Assembly: GCA_910584595.1 (NCBI GenBank)
Contig: CAJUBQ010000040.1
Span: forward strand, 1-39,956
DNA: 39,956 nucleotides
Reading direction: 5' to 3'
Source of the DNA: an uncultured Eubacterium sp.
Lineage (GTDB): Bacteria > Bacillota > Clostridia > Lachnospirales > Lachnospiraceae
Positions 23,948 through 32,551 of this stretch are shown piece by piece. Numbering within the stretch: the first letter of the stretch is position 1; the number at the start of each line of letters is the position of its first letter. Both the position numbers and the translations under genes were made by a program. A model generated the notes under the pieces. It was not told the DNA's origin, ran no database searches, and saw only the letters and a program-made list of their open reading frames with translations.

Positions 23948-24301
23948 TTATTCCGCATACTTCTCTATACAGGCAACGATCTCTTCCTGTACAGGGACAA
24001 CTTTTTTCAGCGCTTCTTTTGCCTCCTCCGGCTTATCAGCCCGCAGCAAATCCATAATCTGTGAATATGCTTCAAATACGGGTGTAATAGACAAATTGCC
24101 TGACGTTCCTTTAATCGCATGCGCCCTTTCCTTTACATCTTCATAATCAGATGTATCAAAATCAGGCGAAACCTGCTGGCCTTTCATTGCTTTTACAAAA
24201 GTATTTAAAAGTCTCTTATAAAGCGCTTCATTGCCGCCAATTCGTTTCAAACCTCCGTCTACATCTACGCCAAGTTCTTTTAAATCTTCAAATAATCCCA
24301 T
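23948..24301 (-). CDS. Histidine phosphotransfer (HPt) protein
   Basis: This stand-alone HPt domain has 117 residues from the ATG at 24301 (GAGGTGG upstream; a GTG three codons earlier overlaps that site). The phospho-accepting His is in KERAHAIKGTSGNLSI at about residue 61. The surrounding helices match a four-helix HPt bundle. It should move phosphate between receiver domains, most simply from a receiver of the hybrid kinase encoded downstream to a response regulator of the same cluster. It has its own promoter at 24337-24365, separate from the long chemotaxis transcript. Confidence 0.9.
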   Translation of the reverse strand: MGLFEDLKELGVDVDGGLKRIGGNEALYKRLLNTFVKAMKGQQVSPDFDTSDYEDVKERAHAIKGTSGNLSITPVFEAYSQIMDLLRADKPEEAKEALKKVVPVQEEIVACIEKYAE

Positions 24302-24336
24302 AAAAACCACCTCTTATACTAAGTTTGTATTGTATT

Positions 24337-24365
24337 ATTTTATCATAACCGGTATTTTTTATCAA
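24337..24365 (-). promoter_or_regulatory. Internal promoter before the HPt and hybrid kinase genes
   Basis: On the minus strand -35 TTGATA (24365-24360), 17-base spacer, -10 TAAAAT (24342-24337). It lies just after the chemoreceptor stop, so the HPt-kinase pair can be expressed apart from the chemotaxis genes. Confidence 0.6.
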
Positions 24366-24372
24366 CAATATC

Positions 24373-26094
24373 TTACATCTTATCAAAATCGGAATCAAAG
24401 CTTATATTGTTCTGCGCAAACTCTTCCCGCAACGAAAATTTTGCCACAAGATTTTTCAGAACCTCAGCCTGGCTGGACAGCTCTTCACTGGCTGCCGCGC
24501 TTTGTACCGCTGTTGCAGAGTTCGTCTGAACAACGCTGGAAATCTGATCCACACCTACAGAAACCTGTTCTACGGCGCCTGCCTGGCCTTCTGCCGCAGT
24601 TGCAATCTTTCCTACCGTTACAGTTGCTTCGCGCACTTCATCTACTACCTGAATGAGCGACTTCGCTGTTGCATTGGTAATCTGTGTTCCTTGTGATACT
24701 GCCCCGATAACACTTTCGATCAAATCCGAAGTATCTTTGGATGCTTCCGCACTCTTGCTTGCAAGATTCCGTACTTCATCTGCTACAACGGCAAAGCCTT
24801 TGCCTGCCGTACCTGCACGAGATGCTTCTACGGCGGCATTGAGCGCCAGAATATTGGTCTGGAATGCAATATCTTCGATCGTCTTGATAATCTTTCCGAT
24901 TTCGTTGGAAGTACGTGTGATTTCCTCCATCGCCTTTGTCATATCTTTCATCTGACGGTTGCATTCTTCTACCCTATCGCCTGCAGAATTGGACTGACTT
25001 CTGGCAGTTGCCGCATTTTCTGCCGTTTCTTTTACCTGCTGAGAAATACCTGCAATCGTAGCTGCCAGCTCTTCTACAGAAGCAGCCTGTTCGGTAGCGC
25101 CCTGTGAAAGAGCCTGCGCACCGTAAGATACCTGGTTTGCACCGGACGACACCTGATCTGCACTGGAATTAATCTGTGCCAATGTAGAACTCAAATCACG
25201 GTTCTGCTTACGGATAGAAGACAAAAGCCCCTGAAAATCTCCGACATAGCGTTCTTCTGCCTTTGTACGTACATTAAAATTACCGTTTGCCATTTCACTC
25301 AATAATCTGGATGCATCTGCAATAATGTCTCCAAGTATCGATGCCATATCCCGGAACGCATTTGCTAAACCTCCCAGTTCATCTTTCGAACGGTATGCAA
25401 TCTGAAAATCAAAATTACCTGCTACAATCTTACCTGCTGATGCTACCAGTTCATGAATTGGTTTTGTAATCATTCTTGTCAAATACAGACAAAGAATAAT
25501 TGTAATCAATAATGCTGCCGCAGCCAGTGCAAGCAGTGAATATGTGATGTATTTTTGTGTAGACAAAGAATCATTAAAGTTTTTGTCAACCCCTGCTTCC
25601 ACTTCGTCACTGATCTGTATTAACGCATTGATTGCAGTTACAATAAGCGGCTGATATTCTTCAATTAATATCTGCTGTGCCTGCTCTTTATTCGTTTTAG
25701 ACAATGAAGCAACGGAATCCTGCATATCAACTGCCTTTCGGATATGTTCTGCAAATATGCTAAAAGCATCAGAATCAGAATGTAAATTACTGCTGATCCA
25801 TGTTGCATTTTCTTCCAGTAAATCCATTTCCATCTGCATATCGCTTTGGTAAGATTCACATCTTTCAGCATCATCGTCAATCGTCATAAATGTAAGATCT
25901 TTAACAATAATCTGCAGCCCGCGGCGCATACTCATGACTCTCTGCGTAATTTGATATTCTTCATGATAAAATTCTGAGTATTTATTCGAACTTTTCCGCA
26001 GCCCCGATGTTGCTACATAAACTGTGCCGCAAAACAGTGCAATGATAATCATAAATGTCAGCAGCAATTTTGTTCCTATTTTCAGATTCTTCAT
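24373..26094 (-). CDS. Methyl-accepting chemotaxis protein with large extracytoplasmic domain
   Basis: This 573-residue chemoreceptor has membrane spans at about 9-29 and 184-206. Between them is a roughly 155-residue helical sensor domain resembling the four-helix bundle type (4HB_MCP). A HAMP domain follows (207-260, starting TRMITKPIHELV) and a second HAMP-like segment (about 260-305, EMANGNFNVRTK). The cytoplasmic coiled coil has the standard tip IAFQTNILALNAAVEASRAG that binds CheA and CheW. There is no NWETF-type CheR pentapeptide; the chain ends in an acidic tail, SFDSDFDKM, resembling the end of the other receptor. AGGAGGGG precedes the ATG. The ligand cannot be predicted. Confidence 0.94.
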   Translation of the reverse strand: MKNLKIGTKLLLTFMIIIALFCGTVYVATSGLRKSSNKYSEFYHEEYQITQRVMSMRRGLQIIVKDLTFMTIDDDAERCESYQSDMQMEMDLLEENATWISSNLHSDSDAFSIFAEHIRKAVDMQDSVASLSKTNKEQAQQILIEEYQPLIVTAINALIQISDEVEAGVDKNFNDSLSTQKYITYSLLALAAAALLITIILCLYLTRMITKPIHELVASAGKIVAGNFDFQIAYRSKDELGGLANAFRDMASILGDIIADASRLLSEMANGNFNVRTKAEERYVGDFQGLLSSIRKQNRDLSSTLAQINSSADQVSSGANQVSYGAQALSQGATEQAASVEELAATIAGISQQVKETAENAATARSQSNSAGDRVEECNRQMKDMTKAMEEITRTSNEIGKIIKTIEDIAFQTNILALNAAVEASRAGTAGKGFAVVADEVRNLASKSAEASKDTSDLIESVIGAVSQGTQITNATAKSLIQVVDEVREATVTVGKIATAAEGQAGAVEQVSVGVDQISSVVQTNSATAVQSAAASEELSSQAEVLKNLVAKFSLREEFAQNNISFDSDFDKM

Positions 26095-26105
26095 ATATAC
26101 CCCTC

Positions 26106-27464
26106 CTAGTATTTCCCAAAATCGTCTTCCAGAGAAATTACCGGCTCATTTCGGTCATCACTGCTGTCTGTTTCGACGCTTCGATAATCATATCCCTGAC
26201 TCGTACTTTGTCTGCCTGCTCCCAAATTATAAATAGAAAGCATATCCCTCATCTTAGATGCCTGGTTAGAAAGCTCTTCACTGGCTGCCGCACACTGCTG
26301 ACTCGTCGCTGAGTTCGTCTGCACAACCTGTGAAACCTGTGTGATTGCCTGTTCAATCTGTGCAACCGCAGTTGCCTGATAATTTGAAGAATCAGCAATT
26401 CCGTTGATAATACCTTCGCTTCTTTGAACAACATTTGTAATTGTCTCTAAAGCGCTTGCCGTTTCTTCTGCAATCTGTGAACCTGTGCTGACTTTCGTAA
26501 TGGAATCTTCAATCAGCTCGGCTGTTTCTGCAGCTGCCGCCGCACTTTTTGCCGCAAGACTTCTGACTTCTTCTGCAACTACGGCAAATCCTTTGCCTGC
26601 CTCGCCTGCTCTTGCAGCCTCAACTGCAGCATTTAACGCAAGAATATTTGTCTGGAATGCAATATCATCAATTGTCTTAATAATCTTAGAAATACTTTCG
26701 GATGACTGGTTAATCTCCTGCATGGCGTCTGTCATATCTTTCATCCGCATATTTCCATGTTTGACATCTTCAATTGCCTGTTCAATCAGGTTTGCTGCAG
26801 AATTTGCCTGCTCCGCATTTTCCTTTGTTTTTTCTGCAATTTCGTCAATCGAAGCTGTAATCTCCTCAATCGCGCTTGCCTGCTGCGTGGAACCCTGCGC
26901 TAACGCCTGAGACGCGCTTGCCACCTGAGAAGAGCTGATTGTGACCTGTGTGCCGGAATCACTGATGTTAGATAGTGCATGATAATTATCTTCCACAAGC
27001 TTTTTTAAAGAATTGCCAAGCAAATCGTCCGAAGAAGCAGGAGTAACTGAAATCGTCAAATTTCCATTTGCAACCTCCTCCGCGATATGTGCCTGGTTTT
27101 TAATATTCTGGATGACCTTTTCATATTCATCTACTAATTGCCCCAGTTCATCATTGCTGAATTTTTTTATCTGAATATCTACACGTCCCATAGCAATCTG
27201 CTTAGCTGCATTAGACAATTCTTCTACAGACATACGGATCTGACGTATTAATATTGTCGCTACCCATAAGATAATAATGATGGATACAATCCCAACCGAA
27301 TATGTAAAAATCGATGCATTTCGGTTGTAAGTTTTTAACGCTTCACCGGAATAATTTGCCGCCATCCTGGTTGTCATCTCGCTGAATACAATGTTCAATA
27401 TTGTCATAATAATACTGATAAAAAATCCCAGCATTAATTTTGCCCTTATCGTCCAGTTTTTCAT
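26106..27464 (-). CDS. Methyl-accepting chemotaxis protein with minimal outer loop
   Basis: Start at the ATG at 27464 (GAGGTAG upstream); a longer frame to 27482 runs into the cheW stop. Of 452 residues, spans lie at about 10-28 and 53-74, leaving only about 24 residues outside, too few for a usual ligand-binding domain. A HAMP domain follows, then a second HAMP-like part (EEVANGNLTISVTP), then the signalling coiled coil with IAFQTNILALNAAVEAARAG. The tail is ISLEDDFGKY. With so little outside it may sense membrane state, pH or an internal cue, or act through the other receptor in mixed arrays (inference). It lies 11 bases before the next receptor gene. Confidence 0.94.
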   Translation of the reverse strand: MKNWTIRAKLMLGFFISIIMTILNIVFSEMTTRMAANYSGEALKTYNRNASIFTYSVGIVSIIIILWVATILIRQIRMSVEELSNAAKQIAMGRVDIQIKKFSNDELGQLVDEYEKVIQNIKNQAHIAEEVANGNLTISVTPASSDDLLGNSLKKLVEDNYHALSNISDSGTQVTISSSQVASASQALAQGSTQQASAIEEITASIDEIAEKTKENAEQANSAANLIEQAIEDVKHGNMRMKDMTDAMQEINQSSESISKIIKTIDDIAFQTNILALNAAVEAARAGEAGKGFAVVAEEVRSLAAKSAAAAAETAELIEDSITKVSTGSQIAEETASALETITNVVQRSEGIINGIADSSNYQATAVAQIEQAITQVSQVVQTNSATSQQCAAASEELSNQASKMRDMLSIYNLGAGRQSTSQGYDYRSVETDSSDDRNEPVISLEDDFGKY

Positions 27465-27478
27465 TGTTCCACTACCTC

Positions 27479-28021
27479 TCATTCTTCTTCACTTAACTGA
27501 CTCGACTGTTCTACAGACGAAAGATCCACGTCACGCAGCAGTTTATCCGGATCCAATAACAACTTCACCGTATCTCCGATCTTGCCGATGCCATAGATAT
27601 ATTTACGGTTTCCCTGATCTGCACGTGAAATGGTCGGAGGCGGTAAAATGTCACTGTCTTTAATTTCTACTACATCTGCAATCTTTTCCACGATTAATCC
27701 AACCATCATTTCATTGTATTGAATGACAATAATACATGTACGGTCGTTATATTCAAAAGCTTCCTGCCCAAACCGCAAACGCACATCAATGACCGGGATG
27801 ATTTTACCACGCAGATTAATCAGCCCCCTAATATAATCTTCAGTTTCCGGAACTGCCGTAATTGCCTGAATCTGAATAATTTCATTCACATATTGGATCT
27901 TGAGCCCAAAATATTCGTTACCGGATTTAAAGGTCATATATTTGCTCTTATGCTCCTCTACTTCGCTGTATCCAAGATCCAGAAGATCTGCTGAATCATT
28001 CAAATTACTTATTTCACTCAT
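27479..28021 (-). CDS. cheW: Chemotaxis coupling protein CheW
   Basis: 180 residues; the CheW/SH3-like fold runs from about 29 to 170 after a 28-residue acidic extension. Signature stretches are IRGLINLRGKIIPVIDVRLRF and CIIVIQYNEMMVGLIVEKIADVVEI. CheW links CheA to the chemoreceptor tips. The gene lies 28 bases after cheA, and its stop overlaps the untranslated lead of the next receptor gene. It is the only cheW here and should serve both receptors. Confidence 0.95.
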   Translation of the reverse strand: MSEISNLNDSADLLDLGYSEVEEHKSKYMTFKSGNEYFGLKIQYVNEIIQIQAITAVPETEDYIRGLINLRGKIIPVIDVRLRFGQEAFEYNDRTCIIVIQYNEMMVGLIVEKIADVVEIKDSDILPPPTISRADQGNRKYIYGIGKIGDTVKLLLDPDKLLRDVDLSSVEQSSQLSEEE

Positions 28022-28049
28022 ATGGTCCTACATTCCTTTCTCTTTATAT

Positions 28050-30191
28050 TTATCCGATTAATCCGCCCGGATCTAAAATCAGGGCAATGCTGCCGTCCCC
28101 AAGCTGTGTACAGCCGGTCAGACCCTTGACCTTTTTAATATAAGAAGGAATCGGTTTTACAACGATCTCCTGCTTGCCTACCAGCGTATCGACAAACAGG
28201 CCAATCCGCTTATCATCTACTTCTATAATGACCATCATGCCGTCTTCCACCGCTTCCTGATAGCCGCTTAATCCATACCATTCGCCAAGCCGTATTACCG
28301 AAAAACATTCGCCACGGATCATAATGTATTCGTCCCCATTCGGTTCATGAATCATCATATCTTCCCGTACACGTACAAATTCTTTGATAACGCCGGACTC
28401 CATCACAAAAGAAGAACCGCCTGTCTCCATCACAATTCCGTCAATAATCGCAAGTGTCAGAGGTATTTTTAAGCTCATTGTACTTCCGTTTCCCGGATTG
28501 CTTTCAATATCAAGCATTCCGCCGATCTCCTGAATATTACGGACTACAACGTCCATGCCAACGCCTCTTCCGGAGTATTCGGTAACCTGCTCATTCGTAG
28601 AAAAACCCGGCAATGTAATAAACTGATATACTTCTTTATCAGAGTATGAACTATCCGGTCTGGAAGCATCCAAAATACCCTGCTTTCTTGCTTTGGCAAG
28701 AATTTTTTCCCGATCCAGCCCCGTTCCGTTATCCTGAACGGTAATCCATACTTTTCCGGCTTCTGTCTTTGCTGACAATGTAACTTTGCCTTTATCTGTC
28801 TTTCCGCTGGCAGCACGTTCTTCGTTTGTCTCTATCCCGTGATCTACTGCATTTCTGACAAGATGCATCAGCGGGTCAGAAATATGTTCAATAATATTTT
28901 TATCTACTTCGGTAGCGTCCCCTATCATCTCAAACTCAATGTCTTTGCCAAGTTTGCGGGATACGTCAAATACAATACGGTTCATTTTCTGGAATGTATT
29001 TGTCAAAGGCACCATACGCATCGACATAATGACATTTTGCAGATCCGTCGAAATCTTCGACAGCTGTGCAGCTGCTTTATTAAAATTATCCAGATTTAAT
29101 CCCGGTACTTTTAAGTCCGAGCTTTGCAAAACTACAGATTCAGAAATAACAAGCTCTCCAATCAGTTCCATCAGCTGGTTCATCTTGCTGACATTTACAC
29201 TGATAAATGAAGCTTTTTCTGCTTTTGGCTTATCTTTCGCCAATTTTTTCTGCTTGCCCGGTTCTTTGGACTTAATGACAAAATCACCAGGAGCAATTTT
29301 CGTCTTATCTTTCGTCTCGACAGGTACACTACCTTGTGTACGCGCTTCTATCGCTTCCACACTGGAATCCAGATCAATCTGAACATCCCCGTCGCCGCCA
29401 AAGCCACGCACATATTCTTCTGGACTGCATTCGGTAACATCTACTTTTTCCACCGAATATCCTTCGGAAACGATGGAACGTATTTCAGCCGGATCCGCCT
29501 GCGTCTGCAGAAGCATTTTAAAACCTTCTTTAAGAATCACTTCCGAACTGCTCTCATCGGAAATAATATTTTCCGGCGTATATAATAAATCTTCTGCAAT
29601 TTCTTTTAAAGCATAAACGGTTTTATACGCATGTATATTTGCCATTTCCGTATCAGAATAAAATGATATGAAAATTTTATAAAAATGACTGTCGCTTGTA
29701 GCAACCGGAGCAATATAAAACTGCTTTGGCTCTTCGCTCTTATTTTCCGCAGGCTTTGACGCACCATCCGCCGAGCCATCTTCCCCTTTGATTTTGTTTA
29801 AAAACTTGTCTAATTCCGCAATAATATCACTGGAATCACCATCTACCGGATCACCGTTTCGAATTTTTTCCATTTCATTTGAAATAAAATCTTCGACATG
29901 CAACACATGCTCCACTAACTCCAGATGCGGAACATTTTCCGGATGAGACTCTCTTAGATAAAAGAAGACATCCTCCAGCTTATGCGACACAGCCGTAATA
30001 TTATCAAACATCATAATGCCTGAGGAACCTTTAATCGTATGCATCGTACGGAATATTTCGTTAATGCTGTCCTCATCAAAACAGTCTGCGTCCTTTTGTT
30101 CCAGCACTGTATCCTGAAGCTGTTCCAGAAGCTGTCCGTTCTCAAACAGATACATATCCAGCATGTCTTCTGTATTAAATCCTTCAGCCAT
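28050..30191 (-). CDS. cheA: Chemotaxis histidine kinase CheA
   Basis: This 713-residue kinase has all core CheA domains. P1 has H51 in IFRTMHTIKGSSG. A Lys/Glu linker and a P2-like response-regulator-docking region (about 155-260) follow. Then comes P3 (ISVNVSKMNQLMELIGELVI), P4 ATPase (HLVRNAVDHGIETNEERA, VQDNGTGLD, SGRGVGMDVV) and P5 (CheW-like, IALILDPGG at the end). Activated by receptors through CheW, it passes phosphate to the CheY-like protein and CheB encoded just upstream. AAGGAG precedes the ATG. Confidence 0.96.
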   Translation of the reverse strand: MAEGFNTEDMLDMYLFENGQLLEQLQDTVLEQKDADCFDEDSINEIFRTMHTIKGSSGIMMFDNITAVSHKLEDVFFYLRESHPENVPHLELVEHVLHVEDFISNEMEKIRNGDPVDGDSSDIIAELDKFLNKIKGEDGSADGASKPAENKSEEPKQFYIAPVATSDSHFYKIFISFYSDTEMANIHAYKTVYALKEIAEDLLYTPENIISDESSSEVILKEGFKMLLQTQADPAEIRSIVSEGYSVEKVDVTECSPEEYVRGFGGDGDVQIDLDSSVEAIEARTQGSVPVETKDKTKIAPGDFVIKSKEPGKQKKLAKDKPKAEKASFISVNVSKMNQLMELIGELVISESVVLQSSDLKVPGLNLDNFNKAAAQLSKISTDLQNVIMSMRMVPLTNTFQKMNRIVFDVSRKLGKDIEFEMIGDATEVDKNIIEHISDPLMHLVRNAVDHGIETNEERAASGKTDKGKVTLSAKTEAGKVWITVQDNGTGLDREKILAKARKQGILDASRPDSSYSDKEVYQFITLPGFSTNEQVTEYSGRGVGMDVVVRNIQEIGGMLDIESNPGNGSTMSLKIPLTLAIIDGIVMETGGSSFVMESGVIKEFVRVREDMMIHEPNGDEYIMIRGECFSVIRLGEWYGLSGYQEAVEDGMMVIIEVDDKRIGLFVDTLVGKQEIVVKPIPSYIKKVKGLTGCTQLGDGSIALILDPGGLIG

Positions 30192-30216
30192 ATTCTTCTC
30201 CTTTTTGTTATATTTT

Positions 30217-30612
30217 TCAGATCAGGTTCAGCTTTTTAAGCGCCTGTTCAAATCTGTCCTGATTAATCGGCTTTCCGGAATAAATCGTACAGCCCAGTTC
30301 GAATGCCATTTTTACATTTCTTTCTTCATTTAATGCTGTCGTCATAATGACTTTTACTGCTTTCTCTTCTGAAATGTTTTTTTCTTTTTCCAGCTTTCTG
30401 ATCGCAACAAGCGCCTGGTAACCGTCCATTACCGGCATCATGATGTCCAGGCAGACGAGATCATACGGTTCCTCATCCTCCAGCGCCATCATGAATGCAT
30501 CTACTGCTTCCATGCCGTCTACAGTAACATCGCATTCCCCGTACTTTGATAGAAAATTCACCATAAATTTGCGGGTTACAAAATCATCTTCTGCCAACAA
30601 AATTTTCATCAT
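30217..30612 (-). CDS. CheY-like single-domain response regulator
   Basis: 131 residues, one receiver domain and nothing else. The acidic pair is in LLAEDD, the phospho-Asp in VCLDIMMPVMDG, the switch Thr in VIMTTA and the Lys in YSGKPI. It sits between cheB and cheA, so it is the likely CheA target. The sequence after the phospho site (MMPVMDGYQALVAIRKLE) resembles general receivers more than flagellar-switch CheY, so motor binding is not certain. AAAGGAG lies 5 bases before the first ATG. No CheC, CheX or CheZ phosphatase gene is present in the cluster. Confidence 0.88.
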   Translation of the reverse strand: MMKILLAEDDFVTRKFMVNFLSKYGECDVTVDGMEAVDAFMMALEDEEPYDLVCLDIMMPVMDGYQALVAIRKLEKEKNISEEKAVKVIMTTALNEERNVKMAFELGCTIYSGKPINQDRFEQALKKLNLI

Positions 30613-30623
30613 CTATTCTCCTT

Positions 30624-31667
30624 TTACATTTTATTAAGTATCATATAAGTTCTTGCAGCGATATCCTGCAGCTTTACCTGCTGCTCTACCGCTCCAATAT
30701 CATATGCCACCTTCGGCATTCCATACACAATGCAGGTAGACTCATCCTGGCCAATTGTTTTTGCGCCTGCATTTCGCATAGCAAGCAACCCTTTGGCGCC
30801 GTCTCCGCCCATCCCCGTTAAAATAATGCCGACGGCATCCTTTTTGACTGTCTTTGCCACAGACTCAAACAGCACATCTACAGACGGACAATGCCCATTG
30901 ACTCTCGGCCCGTTCCGGCATTCCACCTGATAGACGCCATTCACCTTTACAACCCGCATGTGCTGATCGCCTCCGGGAGCAATCAACACATGCCCCGGCC
31001 GCACTGTATCACCAGTCTGCGCTTCTTTCACACGTACCCTGCACTGATCGTTCAGCCTTTTTGCGTACATAGCCGTAAAGCCCGGGGGCATATGCTGCAC
31101 GATCACGACCCCCGGAATATCCGGCCCAAATCCTTTCACCACTTCAAAAATCGCCTCTGTACCGCCTGTGGAAGCTCCAATTGCCACGAGCAGGTTGCTT
31201 TTTGCAACTGTAGGGCCACTGAAATCCTGCTGAATATGTACTTTCTTTTTAATATTTCCTATTTTAGCTGTAGATGCAATCTTAATCTTGACAAGCAGCT
31301 CATTACGAATAAAATCTTCCAGCTGTGCACGATTCGTAATCGCCGGTTTTCCTACAAAATCTACTGCTCCTGCATTCATTGCATCAAATACTTTATCACT
31401 TAATGCACTGATAACAACAACCGGAAGCGGATACTGAGGCATCAACTTTCGCAAAAACTCTATTCCATTCATACGCGGAAGCTCCACATCCAGAGTCATT
31501 ACATCCGGTTTATGCCGGATAATCGCATCCCTTGCTTCATACGGATCTTTTGCGGCCGCTACGACTGTGATCGCAGGATCCCTGCTCAGGTTTTGAATCA
31601 AAAGCTCCCGGAATACAAGCGAATCATCTACAACTAAAACCTTAATTGACCGCATAACGCTTATCAT
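30624..31667 (-). CDS. cheB: Chemotaxis protein-glutamate methylesterase CheB
   Basis: 347 residues: receiver domain (about 8-125, LVVDDSLVFRE, MTLDVELPRMNGIEFL), linker, and methylesterase domain (about 160-345). The catalytic Ser is in AIGASTGGTEAI, His in VIVQHMPPGFT and Asp in ILTGMGGDGAKG. It removes methyl groups from, or deamidates, the chemoreceptors. The first ATG overlaps the cheR stop (ATGA), giving coupled translation; an ATG four codons on is possible too. Confidence 0.95.
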   Translation of the reverse strand: MISVMRSIKVLVVDDSLVFRELLIQNLSRDPAITVVAAAKDPYEARDAIIRHKPDVMTLDVELPRMNGIEFLRKLMPQYPLPVVVISALSDKVFDAMNAGAVDFVGKPAITNRAQLEDFIRNELLVKIKIASTAKIGNIKKKVHIQQDFSGPTVAKSNLLVAIGASTGGTEAIFEVVKGFGPDIPGVVIVQHMPPGFTAMYAKRLNDQCRVRVKEAQTGDTVRPGHVLIAPGGDQHMRVVKVNGVYQVECRNGPRVNGHCPSVDVLFESVAKTVKKDAVGIILTGMGGDGAKGLLAMRNAGAKTIGQDESTCIVYGMPKVAYDIGAVEQQVKLQDIAARTYMILNKM

Positions 31668-32476
31668 CCTTCCTTTTTTCGAAATATAGACGGCTGAACA
31701 ATTTCAAATGGCGTAGCGCTTCTGTCAAGCGTCTCTGTTGTGCCTATAAGCAGATATCCTCCCGGTTCCAGGAAATCATACACTTTCTGCACCAATTGCC
31801 TTTTCGTGTCCTCATCAAAATATATCATAACATTTCTTAAAAATACAGTATGCATTTTTCTTCTGAACGGAAACGGCGAAATTAAATTAAACTGCCGAAA
31901 CAACACACCTTTTTTTAACTCGTCGACAGCCGCATACTTTCCATCTTTTGTCTTTCTGAAAAACTGACGTTTCCACTGCTGCGGAACATTTTCAAGCTGT
32001 TGCGCCGTATAGATGCCTGCAATTGCCTGTTTTAAAATCCCTGTTGACACATCCGTAGCTAATATGCGCAAATCCCACTGGTTTCGTTCCATTCCAAAAA
32101 AATCTGCAAGCACCATTGCAATCATATACGGCTCCTCCCCGGAAGAAGCGGCGCCGCACCAGATACGCACGTCTTTTGTATGGATTTCTTTGTTTTTAAT
32201 CCAAGGCAGTATCTCTTTACGTAAAAAATCGAACTGCTCAAATTCTCTCATAAAATAAGTATGATTTGTTGTCAGAAGATTAACAAGCATTTTTTCCTGC
32301 TTGCCGGTTTTATCCTGCTCCACTGCGTTCATAAACTCATTAAAAGACTTCCAGCCTCCGGAGCGGATATAATTTTCCAGCCTCCCGTTGACAATCACCT
32401 TTTTCTGGCTCATATCAATGCCGTAATGCCTTTTCATATATGTGGATATCCTCTTAAACTCCTCATCTGTTATCAA
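31664..32476 (-). CDS. cheR: Chemotaxis protein methyltransferase CheR
   Basis: I choose the TTG at 32476 (GGTGA five bases before it), because family proteins begin ITDEEFKRISxYM right there; the ATG at 32515 has no ribosome site. The 270-residue product has the N-terminal all-helical domain (GIDMSQKKVIVNGRLENYI) and the SAM-binding domain (VRIWCGAASSGEEPYMIAM, ILATDVSTGILKQA, VFLRNVMIYFD). It methylates receptor glutamates. Neither receptor carries the usual C-terminal docking pentapeptide, so docking must use another feature. The stop overlaps the cheB start. Confidence 0.94.
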   Translation of the reverse strand: MITDEEFKRISTYMKRHYGIDMSQKKVIVNGRLENYIRSGGWKSFNEFMNAVEQDKTGKQEKMLVNLLTTNHTYFMREFEQFDFLRKEILPWIKNKEIHTKDVRIWCGAASSGEEPYMIAMVLADFFGMERNQWDLRILATDVSTGILKQAIAGIYTAQQLENVPQQWKRQFFRKTKDGKYAAVDELKKGVLFRQFNLISPFPFRRKMHTVFLRNVMIYFDEDTKRQLVQKVYDFLEPGGYLLIGTTETLDRSATPFEIVQPSIFRKKEG

Positions 32477-32551
32477 ACCAATCACCCCGTTAGCTATATG
32501 CAAAATCGATATCATAACGCTGCCGGCTTTTCCAAAAGCAAAACCTGCCGT

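Noticed and set aside
30891..31403. 170-codon plus-strand frame
   Set aside because: It is antisense to cheB, which has a complete catalytic set; composition is not protein-like.
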